Source: an uncultured Saprospiraceae bacterium (lineage in GTDB: Bacteria; Bacteroidota; Bacteroidia; Chitinophagales; Saprospiraceae). From it: a stretch of DNA of 12,156 nt. Each line of letters starts with the position of its first letter. The stretch's first letter is position 1. The position numbers and the translations under genes are program-made. The notes below the pieces were generated by a model. That model was not told the origin of the DNA. It worked only from the letters and a program-made list of their open reading frames with translations, and ran no database searches. Below, one piece after another: positions 1 through 7,809 of the stretch. The DNA lies in contig CALHBW010000543.1 of assembly GCA_937930625.1 (NCBI GenBank), positions 1-12,156 on the forward strand, in the 5' to 3' direction.

Positions 1-135
1 AATCAGGTAGCTACCTTTCATACCATAGGACTGGAACAACGCCATATTGAGGTCTTGAGATTATATGGGATTGACCCCGGTATATATTCGCATCCGTTAT
101 GTCAAAGAACTCAGAAAAATTTAACAGAAATGTGA
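1..135 (+). CDS. C-terminal fragment of an unidentified protein, cut by the window start
   Basis: The first reading frame is open from base 1 to a TGA at 133-135 and gives 44 residues. It includes the stretch GLEQRHIEVLRLYGIDPG and ends in QKNLTEM. The composition is like a normal soluble protein (mixed charged and hydrophobic residues, no low complexity), and the stop sits just before an AT-rich stretch and the convergent gene ending at 210. I do not recognise the family from this short tail. The start lies upstream of the window. It could be a chance open frame, since 44 codons is short, but the position at the edge and the amino-acid make-up favour a real gene end. Confidence 0.5.
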   Translation, partial: NQVATFHTIGLEQRHIEVLRLYGIDPGIYSHPLCQRTQKNLTEM

Positions 136-209
136 GTTTTAAATTTATTATTTTACATTTTACATTAAAAAAGTGTCAACTACCTTTTACCACAAATTTA
201 AACATACCT

Positions 210-1709
210 TTATTTTCCGTTGTTCTTCCGTTCACACCAAATCAAAAGTTCTTCCAAACCATGTGGTGCAGGTGTGTTATTGGCTTGAAATTCGGTCAAT
301 TGAGCATGAAATTTTTGAAATAGAGCTTGCTTTTTATCTTTTTGAAAGGTACGTACCAGTTTTCGGAAAAATTTAATGACCATCGACTCAAAATCTCCTA
401 ATTGCTTACGTTTGGCAAGCACACGGCGGGTGGATTCTACACGATTATCCAGATTTTCATCCTTAAAATCATAATAAATCGGCAATTGTAAAATTCGTGC
501 AAATAAAACGATGCGCTGCCCCTCTTTTACATCTTCAAAATTCAAAATACGGCTCAACCACGTTACAGCTTTCTCTACATTGCCAGCCAGCCAATATGCC
601 ACTGATACATTATAACAATACGCCAATTGTCGCCGCTTGCGTGTGACTTTCAAAAGTGCTTCCCAATGTCGGTCAATATCATCAGCAAGTTTTGCGGCTT
701 CCTCAAATTGGTAGGTATTGAGGTAGTATTTCAAACCCAAAAAACTCATTGTATTGAGCAGCAAAGTGTCTTCCTCCTCATTGTCATACATCTTGCGTAT
801 TTTGGCGATGATTTTGGGGTAATCTTCGTATTTTCCTGCACGACTGCATGTTACCATATAATAACACAATTGATTTTTATAATTTACGGTACTGATGAAA
901 CCTTGTTTTTTTTCTTCTTTTTCAAAAATATCAATCAACAAACGTGCGTATTTATATGCGATGTCCAGCTCTTGCCTTATTCGATGATAACTGCTTTTTA
1001 AGAAATAAAAATATTTTTTTGCTTTGCCGGACAAATCATCTACTTCATTGATAGTCAAAGGATATTCCATCAATCGCTCAAATTTATCGCGATTTGCTGT
1101 GATTTCCAATTCAATATCTTTCGTGAGTATCAGGTAGGCTTCTGAGTAGATATTCCGCAAGTTAAGCTCCACGTTCAAGATATGGCGCAAGCGTTCTTGT
1201 TCTGCGATAAGTGTTTGTGTTTCCTGCTCCTTCGTTTTCTTATCTTGATTGACAATAAGCCGTTTTTCCCAATCAAATAATTCCATCAAAATATGAAGTT
1301 GCTCATGTTTTTCCGCCAATTTCTTAATCGCTCTTACCCTGACTTCTACTTCTTTCATAAGCATTTTTTCATGGATGGCTTTCTCGTACAATACCGGAAG
1401 CTGATTCATTTGACGGCGCAGGTCAGTCTCAGGAGTACGCGACTCGTACAATACGCCAAGACTCTCTGTAATTTTTGTAATCAACTGATTTTTTTTTCGG
1501 GAAAAATGTAGCAGTATTTTTTCTCCTTCAAAATGTGTGTTCAGTGCTTCTTCGTCATATTCCTGTTGTTTGTCAAGATACTCAAACAATTTCAAATAAT
1601 CAGGCTTATCCTTCACAGAACTCAAACGAGCGTATTTCGAGAAATGCGCCTTTTCTGCCTTCGTGAGTGACTTGACCAACGCAAAAAGTTTATCTTTTAA
1701 AGCTACCAT
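210..1709 (-). CDS. Helical (TPR-like) protein of unknown function, 499 aa
   Basis: I do not recognise a named family. The protein is almost entirely helix-forming, rich in Lys, Glu and Leu, with no signal peptide or membrane segment, so it is probably cytoplasmic. The N-terminus (MVALKDKLFALVKSLTKAEK) is followed by a charged, probably coiled-coil region at about residues 100-180. From about residue 230 to 440 there are repeated helix pairs with Tyr/Ala spacing (for example LAYCYNVSVAYWLAGNVEKA) that look like degenerate TPR repeats, so a scaffold or protein-interaction role is an inference. The start at 1709 has an A-rich leader (AACAACAATTTAA) and no Shine-Dalgarno sequence. A transposon-like element begins only 34 bp upstream of the ATG, so the native promoter may have been displaced. 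No partner gene is adjacent on this strand. Confidence 0.8.
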   Translation of the reverse strand: MVALKDKLFALVKSLTKAEKAHFSKYARLSSVKDKPDYLKLFEYLDKQQEYDEEALNTHFEGEKILLHFSRKKNQLITKITESLGVLYESRTPETDLRRQMNQLPVLYEKAIHEKMLMKEVEVRVRAIKKLAEKHEQLHILMELFDWEKRLIVNQDKKTKEQETQTLIAEQERLRHILNVELNLRNIYSEAYLILTKDIELEITANRDKFERLMEYPLTINEVDDLSGKAKKYFYFLKSSYHRIRQELDIAYKYARLLIDIFEKEEKKQGFISTVNYKNQLCYYMVTCSRAGKYEDYPKIIAKIRKMYDNEEEDTLLLNTMSFLGLKYYLNTYQFEEAAKLADDIDRHWEALLKVTRKRRQLAYCYNVSVAYWLAGNVEKAVTWLSRILNFEDVKEGQRIVLFARILQLPIYYDFKDENLDNRVESTRRVLAKRKQLGDFESMVIKFFRKLVRTFQKDKKQALFQKFHAQLTEFQANNTPAPHGLEELLIWCERKNNGK

Positions 1710-1735
1710 TTAAATTGTTGTTGATGAATTTCAAA

Positions 1736-1958
1736 CAAAATACGGGTGCAGGACAAATCTTTAATTTTCAATGATGGATAAACTCGTAATGACTGCTTTA
1801 GCTGTCAGGTGAATTATTATCTTAATTTGTAATGGATTTAAAAACAATAATTTATAAAGATATTTTCATTTTACTTGACAGCTAAAGCAGTCATTACAGG
1901 GTCTTAATTACTTTCAGTTCAATTTGAAATTAAAGATTTGTCCTGCGCCCCAAAATAC
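1736..1958. mobile_element. MITE-like element (1744-1950) with its 8-bp flanking direct repeats
   Basis: The ends are inverted repeats. The left end, 1744-1767, begins GGGTGCAGGACAAATC. The right end, 1927-1950, read on the minus strand begins GGGCGCAGGACAAATC. They match over 24 bp with one mismatch. Exact 8-bp direct repeats CAAAATAC flank the ends directly, at 1736-1743 and 1951-1958, as expected of a target-site duplication. The 207-bp body is too short for a transposase and holds no credible ORF, so it would be non-autonomous. Inside it is a second, nested inverted-repeat unit (1786-1897). Eight-bp duplications are made by several transposase families (ISL3 and IS66 among them), and I cannot assign one. 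Confidence 0.75.
1786..1897. repeat. 112-bp palindromic repeat unit, copy 1
   Basis: The two 22-bp arms, 1786-1807 and 1876-1897, are perfect inverted repeats, and their core is TGACTGCTTTAGCTGTCA. They enclose 68 bp of AT-rich DNA. Each arm core is itself a near-dyad (TGAC, one unpaired base, GCT, TT, AGC, one unpaired base, GTCA), so one arm alone could bind a dimeric protein. The same unit with the same total length recurs at 7810-7921. Copy 1 lies inside the transposon-like element at 1744-1950, but copy 2 has no such outer ends, so the 112-bp unit seems to be a separate entity. Confidence 0.8.
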
Positions 1959-2039
1959 ACAACTATCGTACATATGACAAACCTTTTATAGTTTTTTCCG
2001 TTTAAATAAAAAAAATACAATGCGCGCATTGCTTTTTTG

Positions 2040-2047
2040 TATCTTTA
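2040..2047 (+). promoter_or_regulatory. Possible -7 promoter element for the acyl-CoA dehydrogenase gene
   Basis: TATCTTTA differs from the Bacteroidota -7 consensus TAnnTTTG only in the last base. If used, it gives a leader of about 205 nt that contains the whole 2077-2254 inverted repeat. No clear -33 TTG at normal spacing was seen, so the call is weak. Confidence 0.3.
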
Positions 2048-2076
2048 CGTCTAAACAATGTTGAAATGCTGAAATT

Positions 2077-2254
2077 AATGAGTGAATGAGTGAATTTTGA
2101 ATGAGTGAATTATTCACACATTCAAAATTTATTTCAAATCACACTTGTTATCATTTTTTTGTTTCAAATAAAAAAAACAGATTAAAAACATTATCGCATT
2201 TTATCATTTAAGCATTGTTAATTCACTCATTCAAAAATCACTCATTCACTCATT
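2077..2254. repeat. 35-bp inverted repeat made of TCATTCAC-type octamers, ahead of the acyl-CoA dehydrogenase start
   Basis: The left arm at 2077-2111 (AATGAGTGAATGAGTGAATT and on) is the reverse complement of the right arm at 2220-2254 with 34 of 35 bases matching. The spacer is 108 bp. Both arms are degenerate tandem octamers (TGAATGAG on one strand, CTCATTCA on the other). The right arm ends 4 bp before the ATG at 2259, so in a transcript starting upstream it would place the start region in a very long stem, while a transcript starting inside the spacer would have an unstructured A/C-rich leader. Confidence 0.75.
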
Positions 2255-2258
2255 AAAT

Positions 2259-4052
2259 ATGGCAGAAATATTAGAACAACAGGCTATCCTAAAAGGCGGA
2301 GAATTTCTCATCAGCGAAACACGTCCGGAAGATGTTTTCATTCCGGAAGAAATGGACGAAGAACAACAAATGATTCGCCAAACCTGCGACGAATTTGTCG
2401 CTAACGAAATATATACCAATATTGCCAAAATAGAAAAACAAGAAAATAATATTGCATCGGATTTATTGAAAAAAGCGGGTGATTTGGGCTTGCTTTCTTC
2501 GCATATGCCCGAAGAGTATGGCGGCATGAATCTCGATACCAATACCAATACTTTGATTTGTGAAGCCATAGGTAAAAGTGGCTCATTCTGCGTGTCTTTT
2601 GCAGCACATACGGGTATCGGAATGTTGCCGATTTTGTACTTTGGAACGGAGGAGCAAAAGCAACAATATCTGCCAAAATTGTGTACAGGCGAATTGCAGG
2701 CGTGTTACTGCCTCACCGAGCCGGGTTCGGGGTCGGATGCACTCGCTGCAAAGACTACCGCAGTACTCACCGAAGATGGCAAACACTACATCCTCAATGG
2801 TCAGAAAATGTGGATTACCAATTCGGGCTTTGCGGATGTATTTATTGTATTTGCAAAAATTGACGGCGAGCATTTCACGGGATTTATCGTGGAAAAAGGT
2901 ACGGAAGGTATGACGCTTGGCGCAGAAGAAGATAAGATGGGCATCAAGGGTTCATCTACCCGTCAGGTCTTTTTTGAAAATGCAAAAGTACCTGCTGAAA
3001 ATATTCTCGGAGAGATAGGAAAGGGGCATCATATCGCATTTAATGTCTTGAATGTCGGGCGATTTAAACTCGGCGCACTCTCGCTTGGTGGCGCGAAGGA
3101 AAGCATCAAAACGGCTGCGACTTATGCCAACGAGCGTGTACAATTTGGTGTACCGATTGCGAGTTTTGGTGCGATAAAATATAAATTGGCGGAGCAAACC
3201 ATTCGCAATTACGCCCTCGAATCGGCACAGTATCGCGTATCACAGATGCTTCAGGCACAAATCAAATCCCTTCAAGCTGATGGCATGGAGCGCGAAAAAG
3301 CCAAACTCGAAGCTGCCGAAGAGTACGCCATCGAATGTGCGATTTTGAAAGTACTTGGCTCTGAAGTCTTGGATTATACAGTAGATGAAACGGTGCAGAT
3401 TCACGGTGGATTGGGCTTTTCGGAAGAGTTCAGCGCAGCGCGTGCATATCGCGATTCGCGCATCAATCGCATCTATGAAGGTACGAACGAAATCAACCGT
3501 TTGCTCTCTGTGAATCAATTGATGAAACGCGCCATGAAAGGACAAATCGACTTGACGAATCCGGCTTGGGCAGTGCAGAAAGAATTGGTATCGGGCGCAA
3601 ATGGTACGGCATTTACAGGCGATTATGCGGATGAAGAAAGTGCGCTTGCAGGTTTGAAAAAGACCTTCTTGATGGTCGTAGGAGCAGCCGTCAAATCACA
3701 AATGGACGGCAAACTCCACCTCAAACACGAGCAGGAAATTCTGATGAATATCTCTGATATGATGATTGATATTTTTACCGCAGAATCGACGATGTTGCGT
3801 GTAGCGAAATTGAAAAATATGGGACGTGATGTAAGCGTAGAAAATGCGCTATTGCAAGTCGTAATGACGGATATGACCGACCGCGTAGCCAAGTTTGCGA
3901 AAGATGCATTGACTTCTTTCTCGGAAGGTGATGAGTTGATGTTGATGTTGAAAGGTATTCGCAAATTCGCGCAGTACGCACCTATAAATGTGAAAACTGC
4001 TCGTCGTACCGTAGCCGATAAGGTGATTGCGGAAAGCGATTATCCGTTTTAA
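2259..4052 (+). CDS. Acyl-CoA dehydrogenase (VLCAD/ACAD9-like), 597 aa
   Basis: FAD-dependent enzyme that introduces the alpha,beta double bond in an acyl-CoA, the first step of a beta-oxidation cycle, passing electrons to electron-transfer flavoprotein. Family landmarks are all present: the N-terminal helical domain (about 35-145), the FAD/substrate loop LTEPGSGSDA at 152-161, WITNSG at 185-190, QIHGGLGF at 380-387, and IYEGTNEINR with the presumed catalytic base Glu407. At 597 residues it is about 200 longer than the short/medium-chain enzymes. The extra C-terminal helical domain (about 420-597) is typical of the VLCAD/ACAD9-like branch, often acting on long chains; chain length cannot be read here. 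The start at 2259 is fixed by MAEILEQQ and the repeat ending just upstream. It appears monocistronic, with a terminator at 4103. All key residues look intact. Confidence 0.95.
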   Translation: MAEILEQQAILKGGEFLISETRPEDVFIPEEMDEEQQMIRQTCDEFVANEIYTNIAKIEKQENNIASDLLKKAGDLGLLSSHMPEEYGGMNLDTNTNTLICEAIGKSGSFCVSFAAHTGIGMLPILYFGTEEQKQQYLPKLCTGELQACYCLTEPGSGSDALAAKTTAVLTEDGKHYILNGQKMWITNSGFADVFIVFAKIDGEHFTGFIVEKGTEGMTLGAEEDKMGIKGSSTRQVFFENAKVPAENILGEIGKGHHIAFNVLNVGRFKLGALSLGGAKESIKTAATYANERVQFGVPIASFGAIKYKLAEQTIRNYALESAQYRVSQMLQAQIKSLQADGMEREKAKLEAAEEYAIECAILKVLGSEVLDYTVDETVQIHGGLGFSEEFSAARAYRDSRINRIYEGTNEINRLLSVNQLMKRAMKGQIDLTNPAWAVQKELVSGANGTAFTGDYADEESALAGLKKTFLMVVGAAVKSQMDGKLHLKHEQEILMNISDMMIDIFTAESTMLRVAKLKNMGRDVSVENALLQVVMTDMTDRVAKFAKDALTSFSEGDELMLMLKGIRKFAQYAPINVKTARRTVADKVIAESDYPF

Positions 4053-4102
4053 CGATGGACGGACGCTTTGCTTGACGATAGACAAAATATAACTAAACGT
4101 AG

Positions 4103-4138
4103 AATCCTCGGTGGCTTTGGCTGTCGGGGATTTTTTTT
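4103..4138 (+). terminator. Intrinsic terminator after the acyl-CoA dehydrogenase gene
   Basis: AATCCTCG at 4103-4110 pairs with CGGGGATT at 4125-4132 (8 bp, one G-U pair), with a 14-nt loop. A run of eight T at 4131-4138 overlaps the end of the stem. It lies 51 bp after the stop codon and separates this gene from the membrane-protein gene at 4210. Confidence 0.8.
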
Positions 4139-4209
4139 GTTAGGTAACGAGTGCGTCGTAATCTCGTCTAAATCATAGTATTATCTACTTTAACATAAAA
4201 ACAAAACGT

Positions 4210-4608
4210 ATGAAAGAACAAGAAATTACAAGAAACCCCTCTTGGTTGGTATCTCTAAGTAGGGGAATAGCGGGAGCAATTTTTGTGATGTTAAGCGCAT
4301 ACATTTTGAATCGACTGTTTAACTTAGAACATGACATTTGGGAGTTGGGCTTGATTTTTTTTCTTTATGTGAGTTTGATTTACGCAGGAAAATTTCCTGA
4401 ATATACGCATGGTTTTCGCGCAAAGGTTTTTATTGGCTTAATTGTCTTCGCAAGTATGCTCACTTTTTTAAACCATCAATTCAACTGGACAGAAAGCTAC
4501 GATATGGGCTTTTTTGAGCTTTTTTTCCGCTTAGGTATTCAAGAGAACAAAGTGTTTTCTACGACAATGTTATCCGGTGCTTTACTTTCATTGGTTTATC
4601 CGTCTTGA
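4210..4608 (+). CDS. Small integral membrane protein of unknown function, 132 aa
   Basis: No family recognised. The sequence shows a short polar N-terminus, then hydrophobic segments at about 18-38, 46-60, 70-88 and 114-130, which suggests three or four inner-membrane helices. Charged loops include NLEHD and KFPEYTHGFRAK. The N-terminus (MKEQEITRNPSWLV) has no signal-peptide cleavage site. The leader is A-rich (ATAAAAACAAAACGT) and lacks a Shine-Dalgarno sequence. The gene stands alone between the terminator at 4103-4138 and the palindrome at 4625-4662, and it faces the DUF4240 gene tail to tail. Nothing in the sequence ties it functionally to either neighbour. Confidence 0.75.
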   Translation: MKEQEITRNPSWLVSLSRGIAGAIFVMLSAYILNRLFNLEHDIWELGLIFFLYVSLIYAGKFPEYTHGFRAKVFIGLIVFASMLTFLNHQFNWTESYDMGFFELFFRLGIQENKVFSTTMLSGALLSLVYPS

Positions 4609-4624
4609 ATATAAAACAGGGTTT

Positions 4625-4662
4625 TGGACGTAGAGAAAATTCATGAATTTTCTCTACGTCCA
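4625..4662. repeat. Perfect 38-bp palindrome between convergent genes (possible bidirectional terminator)
   Basis: TGGACGTAGAGAAAATTCA at 4625-4643 is followed immediately by its exact reverse complement at 4644-4662. The right arm contains the last two codons (Trp, Thr) and the TAG stop (4654-4656) of the DUF4240 gene. The left arm begins 16 bp after the stop of the plus-strand membrane-protein gene. The stem would form in transcripts from either side. There is no adjacent T-run on either strand, so it is not a textbook intrinsic terminator. Confidence 0.85.
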
Positions 4663-5220
4663 GAATTTATCAAATAATTTTGGGCAAATGGCTTTCATGG
4701 TTTCCGGTTTATCTTCATTCCAGTTAAATTCAATATCTGGATAATGACCTTCTCGCTCTCTGAATTTTTCATCATCAATATAATCGTATAAATCCTTATC
4801 GGTATTTTGTTTAAACGCTTCAAGGGCAACATACCAGAAGGTCTCAAATTCAAAATCATAAAAGGCTTGTTGTTCGTCTATCGTAATGAGACTGTCAAGA
4901 TTTTTTAATGCACTATAATACACGTCTTTTCCTCTCGATATCAACCAATTTCTAAAATACTCGAATCCATCATCAGAACAACCACCTCTCATTACATAAG
5001 CAGCACACCATAATTCAGAGCTATAAGAATCACTCAAGAGTTTATCCGTTCTCAACCTAAAACCAATCATTTCTTTTAGTGTCAATTTTGAAATTTCTTG
5101 GATTAAAAAGACCTCTTGTTTGTCCTGATTTCCAGTGTTTTTCAAAGACTTGTGTACAATACCCCAAAACTTGTCTTCGCCCAACATTTCGGAAATTTTG
5201 CCGAGATTTGAAATGTCCAT
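4654..5220 (-). CDS. DUF4240 family protein, 188 aa
   Basis: The family signature is clear: FWGIVHKSL at 18-26, then the core ELWCAAYVMRGG followed by CSDDGFEYFRNWLISRG at 81-97, and the conserved follow-on about vertical ALKNLDSL. This LW-AAY-GGCSDDGF-FR-WLI-RG block is the hallmark of DUF4240. The function of the family is not established, so I give none. No signal peptide or membrane segment is visible, so it is probably cytoplasmic. The acidic C-terminal part (about 115-170) is more variable. It starts 28 bp after the stop of the DUF4132 gene on the same strand, so the two are probably co-transcribed. Its stop codon lies inside a perfect 38-bp palindrome. Met12 is a possible alternative start, because the conserved region begins at about residue 16. 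Confidence 0.88.
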   Translation of the reverse strand: MDISNLGKISEMLGEDKFWGIVHKSLKNTGNQDKQEVFLIQEISKLTLKEMIGFRLRTDKLLSDSYSSELWCAAYVMRGGCSDDGFEYFRNWLISRGKDVYYSALKNLDSLITIDEQQAFYDFEFETFWYVALEAFKQNTDKDLYDYIDDEKFREREGHYPDIEFNWNEDKPETMKAICPKLFDKFWT

Positions 5221-5248
5221 TTTGTTTTATTTTTTGTGTGAATTAATA

Positions 5249-7777
5249 TTATTTGCGATTAATCTGGGAGGTAATTGAGCTATCCGTAATCTTATCATCA
5301 TTTGCCAAAAGGAAGGCTTTGGAAAGAATCACGGAAAGCGTTTTATCCCCTTCAAATGGAATAAATAAATTGCCGGTCAAATCTTTCTTACTTCTATCCG
5401 GTACAATGCAGAGATATTGGTCATTGGGTTCCATCATAATATTGCTGCTGCCGATGTGGATTTTGTAGGTGCGAAGTTTACCCTTGACAATTACGTATTT
5501 ATCGGTGACTTCGGCGACATCTTTAATTTTTAAACGCGGGACTAAATTTTCGAGTATTTCCTTCCGGTTTTTGGCGATAGCCGATAAATCGCCAAAGGAA
5601 TACGAATGCCAATAATCCCGAAATCCCGGACGGTTGCCTGTATCTTGCCACATGGGGTCATTGCCCACACTTGCCACGCCAACAAATAAATCGACATCGC
5701 GTAAGACTTCTGAAAATACAATCGGCGGGATATTGACCAGTTCGATGACCTCCTTGGTGGCTGCATCAGTAAATCGAATTTGGTCGGTGCTGAGATAATC
5801 GAAGATATGGTTGTCGTCCCGCACACCTTCTGCCCAAAATTCTGCCCTAAGTTCATATTCGGGAATATCGAGACATGCAGTACCATCGCCGCTATCCCAG
5901 CCTCCGGTGATAGACGCACTCCAATTTCGGGCTTTTACGAGACTGAGATATTGGTGTTGTTTGATAATGTGGGCAGCCATTCGATTGCTGTAAGTGCGGG
6001 TATTGATTTCGGCTTCGGTCAGTAGATAAATCTCACGGAAGGCTTGTTTTAGTGGCTGTTGGATTTCGTTTTCCATCAAAAAATTCCGCCAACCTTGCAC
6101 CTCATCAAGGCTGCAAAGCGCAGGATGCCAAAGGGTAATCGTCGCCTTCGGATGGAGTTCGACGGGGTGTTTTTTGTGGTTGACCCATTGACCATTGAGG
6201 TAAAAGGCAGATTGGGATTCGTCATTATACGTGAAGGTCCAAATGAGTTTTTGAGCCAGCGTACACATCAAGCCGTGTTTCAAAAATAGCTTTTCAAAAT
6301 GCTCTACATTCCACGTCCTGTCTGCCTTGAACATGCGGTCGATGCGGTTGCGTTGTGCGGAGGTTGTTTGGTCGATTTGCTTTTTGGTGTTTTTCATTTT
6401 TTTGAGTTTGGTGGCGTGTTTTGTTTTTACAAATGCAGGGATAGATTTTTGTGTTTTACCGTCAGGTTTGAGCCATGTGAGCGTTGACTTTCCGGGCTTT
6501 ATGATACTGATAGTTGCGGTGTAATCATCGAAAGTATAGGTGCGTTTGCCTTCATTCAAACCATAATCATCAATGGATAAATCTTGTATTTCATGTAGAG
6601 AAATGCCTTTGTCTTTGGCGGCTTGGGTGAGGTATTTGTCGATAATTTTTATAGCACTTTTTTGCTTGATTTTGGTTTTTAAAGTGGATAGTTTACCGAT
6701 ACCATCCAAGCCCTTTGATTTGTAGAGGGTATAAAAACAAGCATTGCCGAGCGCACCTGCGGCGGGACCAACACCAGATATTTTTTTGTAACTACGCTCT
6801 GCTAAGTCGGTGATATTTTGAAGAGTTTCGGCATCATGAAAATGGGCACACATCCACACAATACCTTTCATAATGTCGCTGTTATTGGGATTTAGGTAAA
6901 TAGTTGTCATATAAGTTCGCGTCCCGCCTGCCCAATAATTGTGCGTAACAGGTTGTTCGGAATTTTTTAGATTTTTGAGGAAAAACAACCACTTATTTAC
7001 CATTTTTTTGAAGCGTTCTGTACCCAATTCTTTTATGATGGATTTACTTTCGTTAAGATATTTTTGTGAAGGTTTTCCACCGGAAATTTTCTTGGCTTTG
7101 CCGATAATTTGATACCAAAATTGTTTTTGTTCTTCAGGCAATGCCTCAATGGTAGGATTAGCATAAGCAGTAAATTCATCTTCGCCGGCAAAAAGCGAAG
7201 GCTGTACGACTCGATTTTCTTCATCTCCTATGTAAATAATATCATTGATTTTATCAATGATTTTAATCTTTGCTTTGGCATAATAACTGACTTTTACCTT
7301 ATCTATTCCTGCCTTAAAACGCTCCAAAACAGTTATCATTTTTTCTGAAGGTTTTTTGTTTTTATGTTGGCGTTTGATTTGATTGAGCATATTTGAAATA
7401 GGTAAATAACCAAGCGCGTACTCGTAATTTTTTTCTCTATCAAATGCTGCTTTCAGAATTTTATCCAAACCCTCACCATCAATTAATAGTTTCTTTTTCA
7501 GTAATTTATCTTTATATGCTTCTGCTGCTCTCTTTTCGTTATAATTTTCATTTGTTTTGTAATAATGATTTTCTATATGAATACAATGAACGATAAAATC
7601 AATTTTTTTGGTGTCTCCCCACGATTCTGCCTCTTCAAATAAGCTACAAGTACGCACATCAAAATTCCATTGATTTGAGCCTTCAAATTCTCTTGCAGAA
7701 ATGGAAATTACACGGTCAAATTTGCTCTCTTTTTTGCTAATCTTTAGCGCATCTTTTATATCATTAAATATTCTCAT
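5249..7777 (-). CDS. DUF4132 (MolR-like) protein, 842 aa
   Basis: Large cytoplasmic protein of the DUF4132 family, to which E. coli YehI/MolR belong; its biochemical role is not established. An N-terminal Lys-rich, variable region (about 1-200) precedes helical segments with the typical GVGPAAGALGNACFY block near 336-350. A Gly/Lys-rich segment follows (DGKTQKSIPAFVK, about 440-455). The DUF4132 core begins with TLWHPALCSLDEVQGWRNFL and carries QPLKQAFREIY at 574-584. The conserved tail has NIPPIVFSEVLRDVDLFVG, YKIHIGSSNIMMEPNDQYLC (Tyr788 near its end) and ILSKAFLLANDDKITD. I see no N-terminal WGR domain, which some relatives carry. It lies between the diglycine-tailed small protein (181 bp upstream) and the DUF4240 gene (28 bp downstream) on one strand. 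The start at 7777 has an AT-rich leader and no Shine-Dalgarno sequence. Confidence 0.92.
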   Translation of the reverse strand: MRIFNDIKDALKISKKESKFDRVISISAREFEGSNQWNFDVRTCSLFEEAESWGDTKKIDFIVHCIHIENHYYKTNENYNEKRAAEAYKDKLLKKKLLIDGEGLDKILKAAFDREKNYEYALGYLPISNMLNQIKRQHKNKKPSEKMITVLERFKAGIDKVKVSYYAKAKIKIIDKINDIIYIGDEENRVVQPSLFAGEDEFTAYANPTIEALPEEQKQFWYQIIGKAKKISGGKPSQKYLNESKSIIKELGTERFKKMVNKWLFFLKNLKNSEQPVTHNYWAGGTRTYMTTIYLNPNNSDIMKGIVWMCAHFHDAETLQNITDLAERSYKKISGVGPAAGALGNACFYTLYKSKGLDGIGKLSTLKTKIKQKSAIKIIDKYLTQAAKDKGISLHEIQDLSIDDYGLNEGKRTYTFDDYTATISIIKPGKSTLTWLKPDGKTQKSIPAFVKTKHATKLKKMKNTKKQIDQTTSAQRNRIDRMFKADRTWNVEHFEKLFLKHGLMCTLAQKLIWTFTYNDESQSAFYLNGQWVNHKKHPVELHPKATITLWHPALCSLDEVQGWRNFLMENEIQQPLKQAFREIYLLTEAEINTRTYSNRMAAHIIKQHQYLSLVKARNWSASITGGWDSGDGTACLDIPEYELRAEFWAEGVRDDNHIFDYLSTDQIRFTDAATKEVIELVNIPPIVFSEVLRDVDLFVGVASVGNDPMWQDTGNRPGFRDYWHSYSFGDLSAIAKNRKEILENLVPRLKIKDVAEVTDKYVIVKGKLRTYKIHIGSSNIMMEPNDQYLCIVPDRSKKDLTGNLFIPFEGDKTLSVILSKAFLLANDDKITDSSITSQINRK

Positions 7778-7809
7778 AATTAAGGAATCTTATTTCGTTA
7801 AATAATTCC

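Noticed and set aside
627..1001. Plus-strand 124-codon frame inside the 499-aa gene
   Set aside because: It is antisense to a longer frame with normal protein composition, and it is rich in Phe, Ile and Cys as antisense of Lys/Glu-rich coding often is.
1744..1950. Complete insertion sequence
   Set aside because: The 207-bp interior has no open reading frame of transposase size; only the ends and target duplication are present.
2077..2254. Possible CRISPR array from the repeated TCATTCAC words
   Set aside because: The units are 7-8 nt, degenerate and contiguous, with no spacers of uniform length and no cas genes.
2583..2873. Minus-strand open frames within the acyl-CoA dehydrogenase gene
   Set aside because: They lie opposite an intact, strongly conserved gene and have no recognisable family, so they are shadows of its codon use.
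5249..7777. WGR domain in the DUF4132 protein
   Set aside because: The N-terminal 200 residues show no Trp-Gly-Arg motif or similar pattern; they are Lys-rich and variable.
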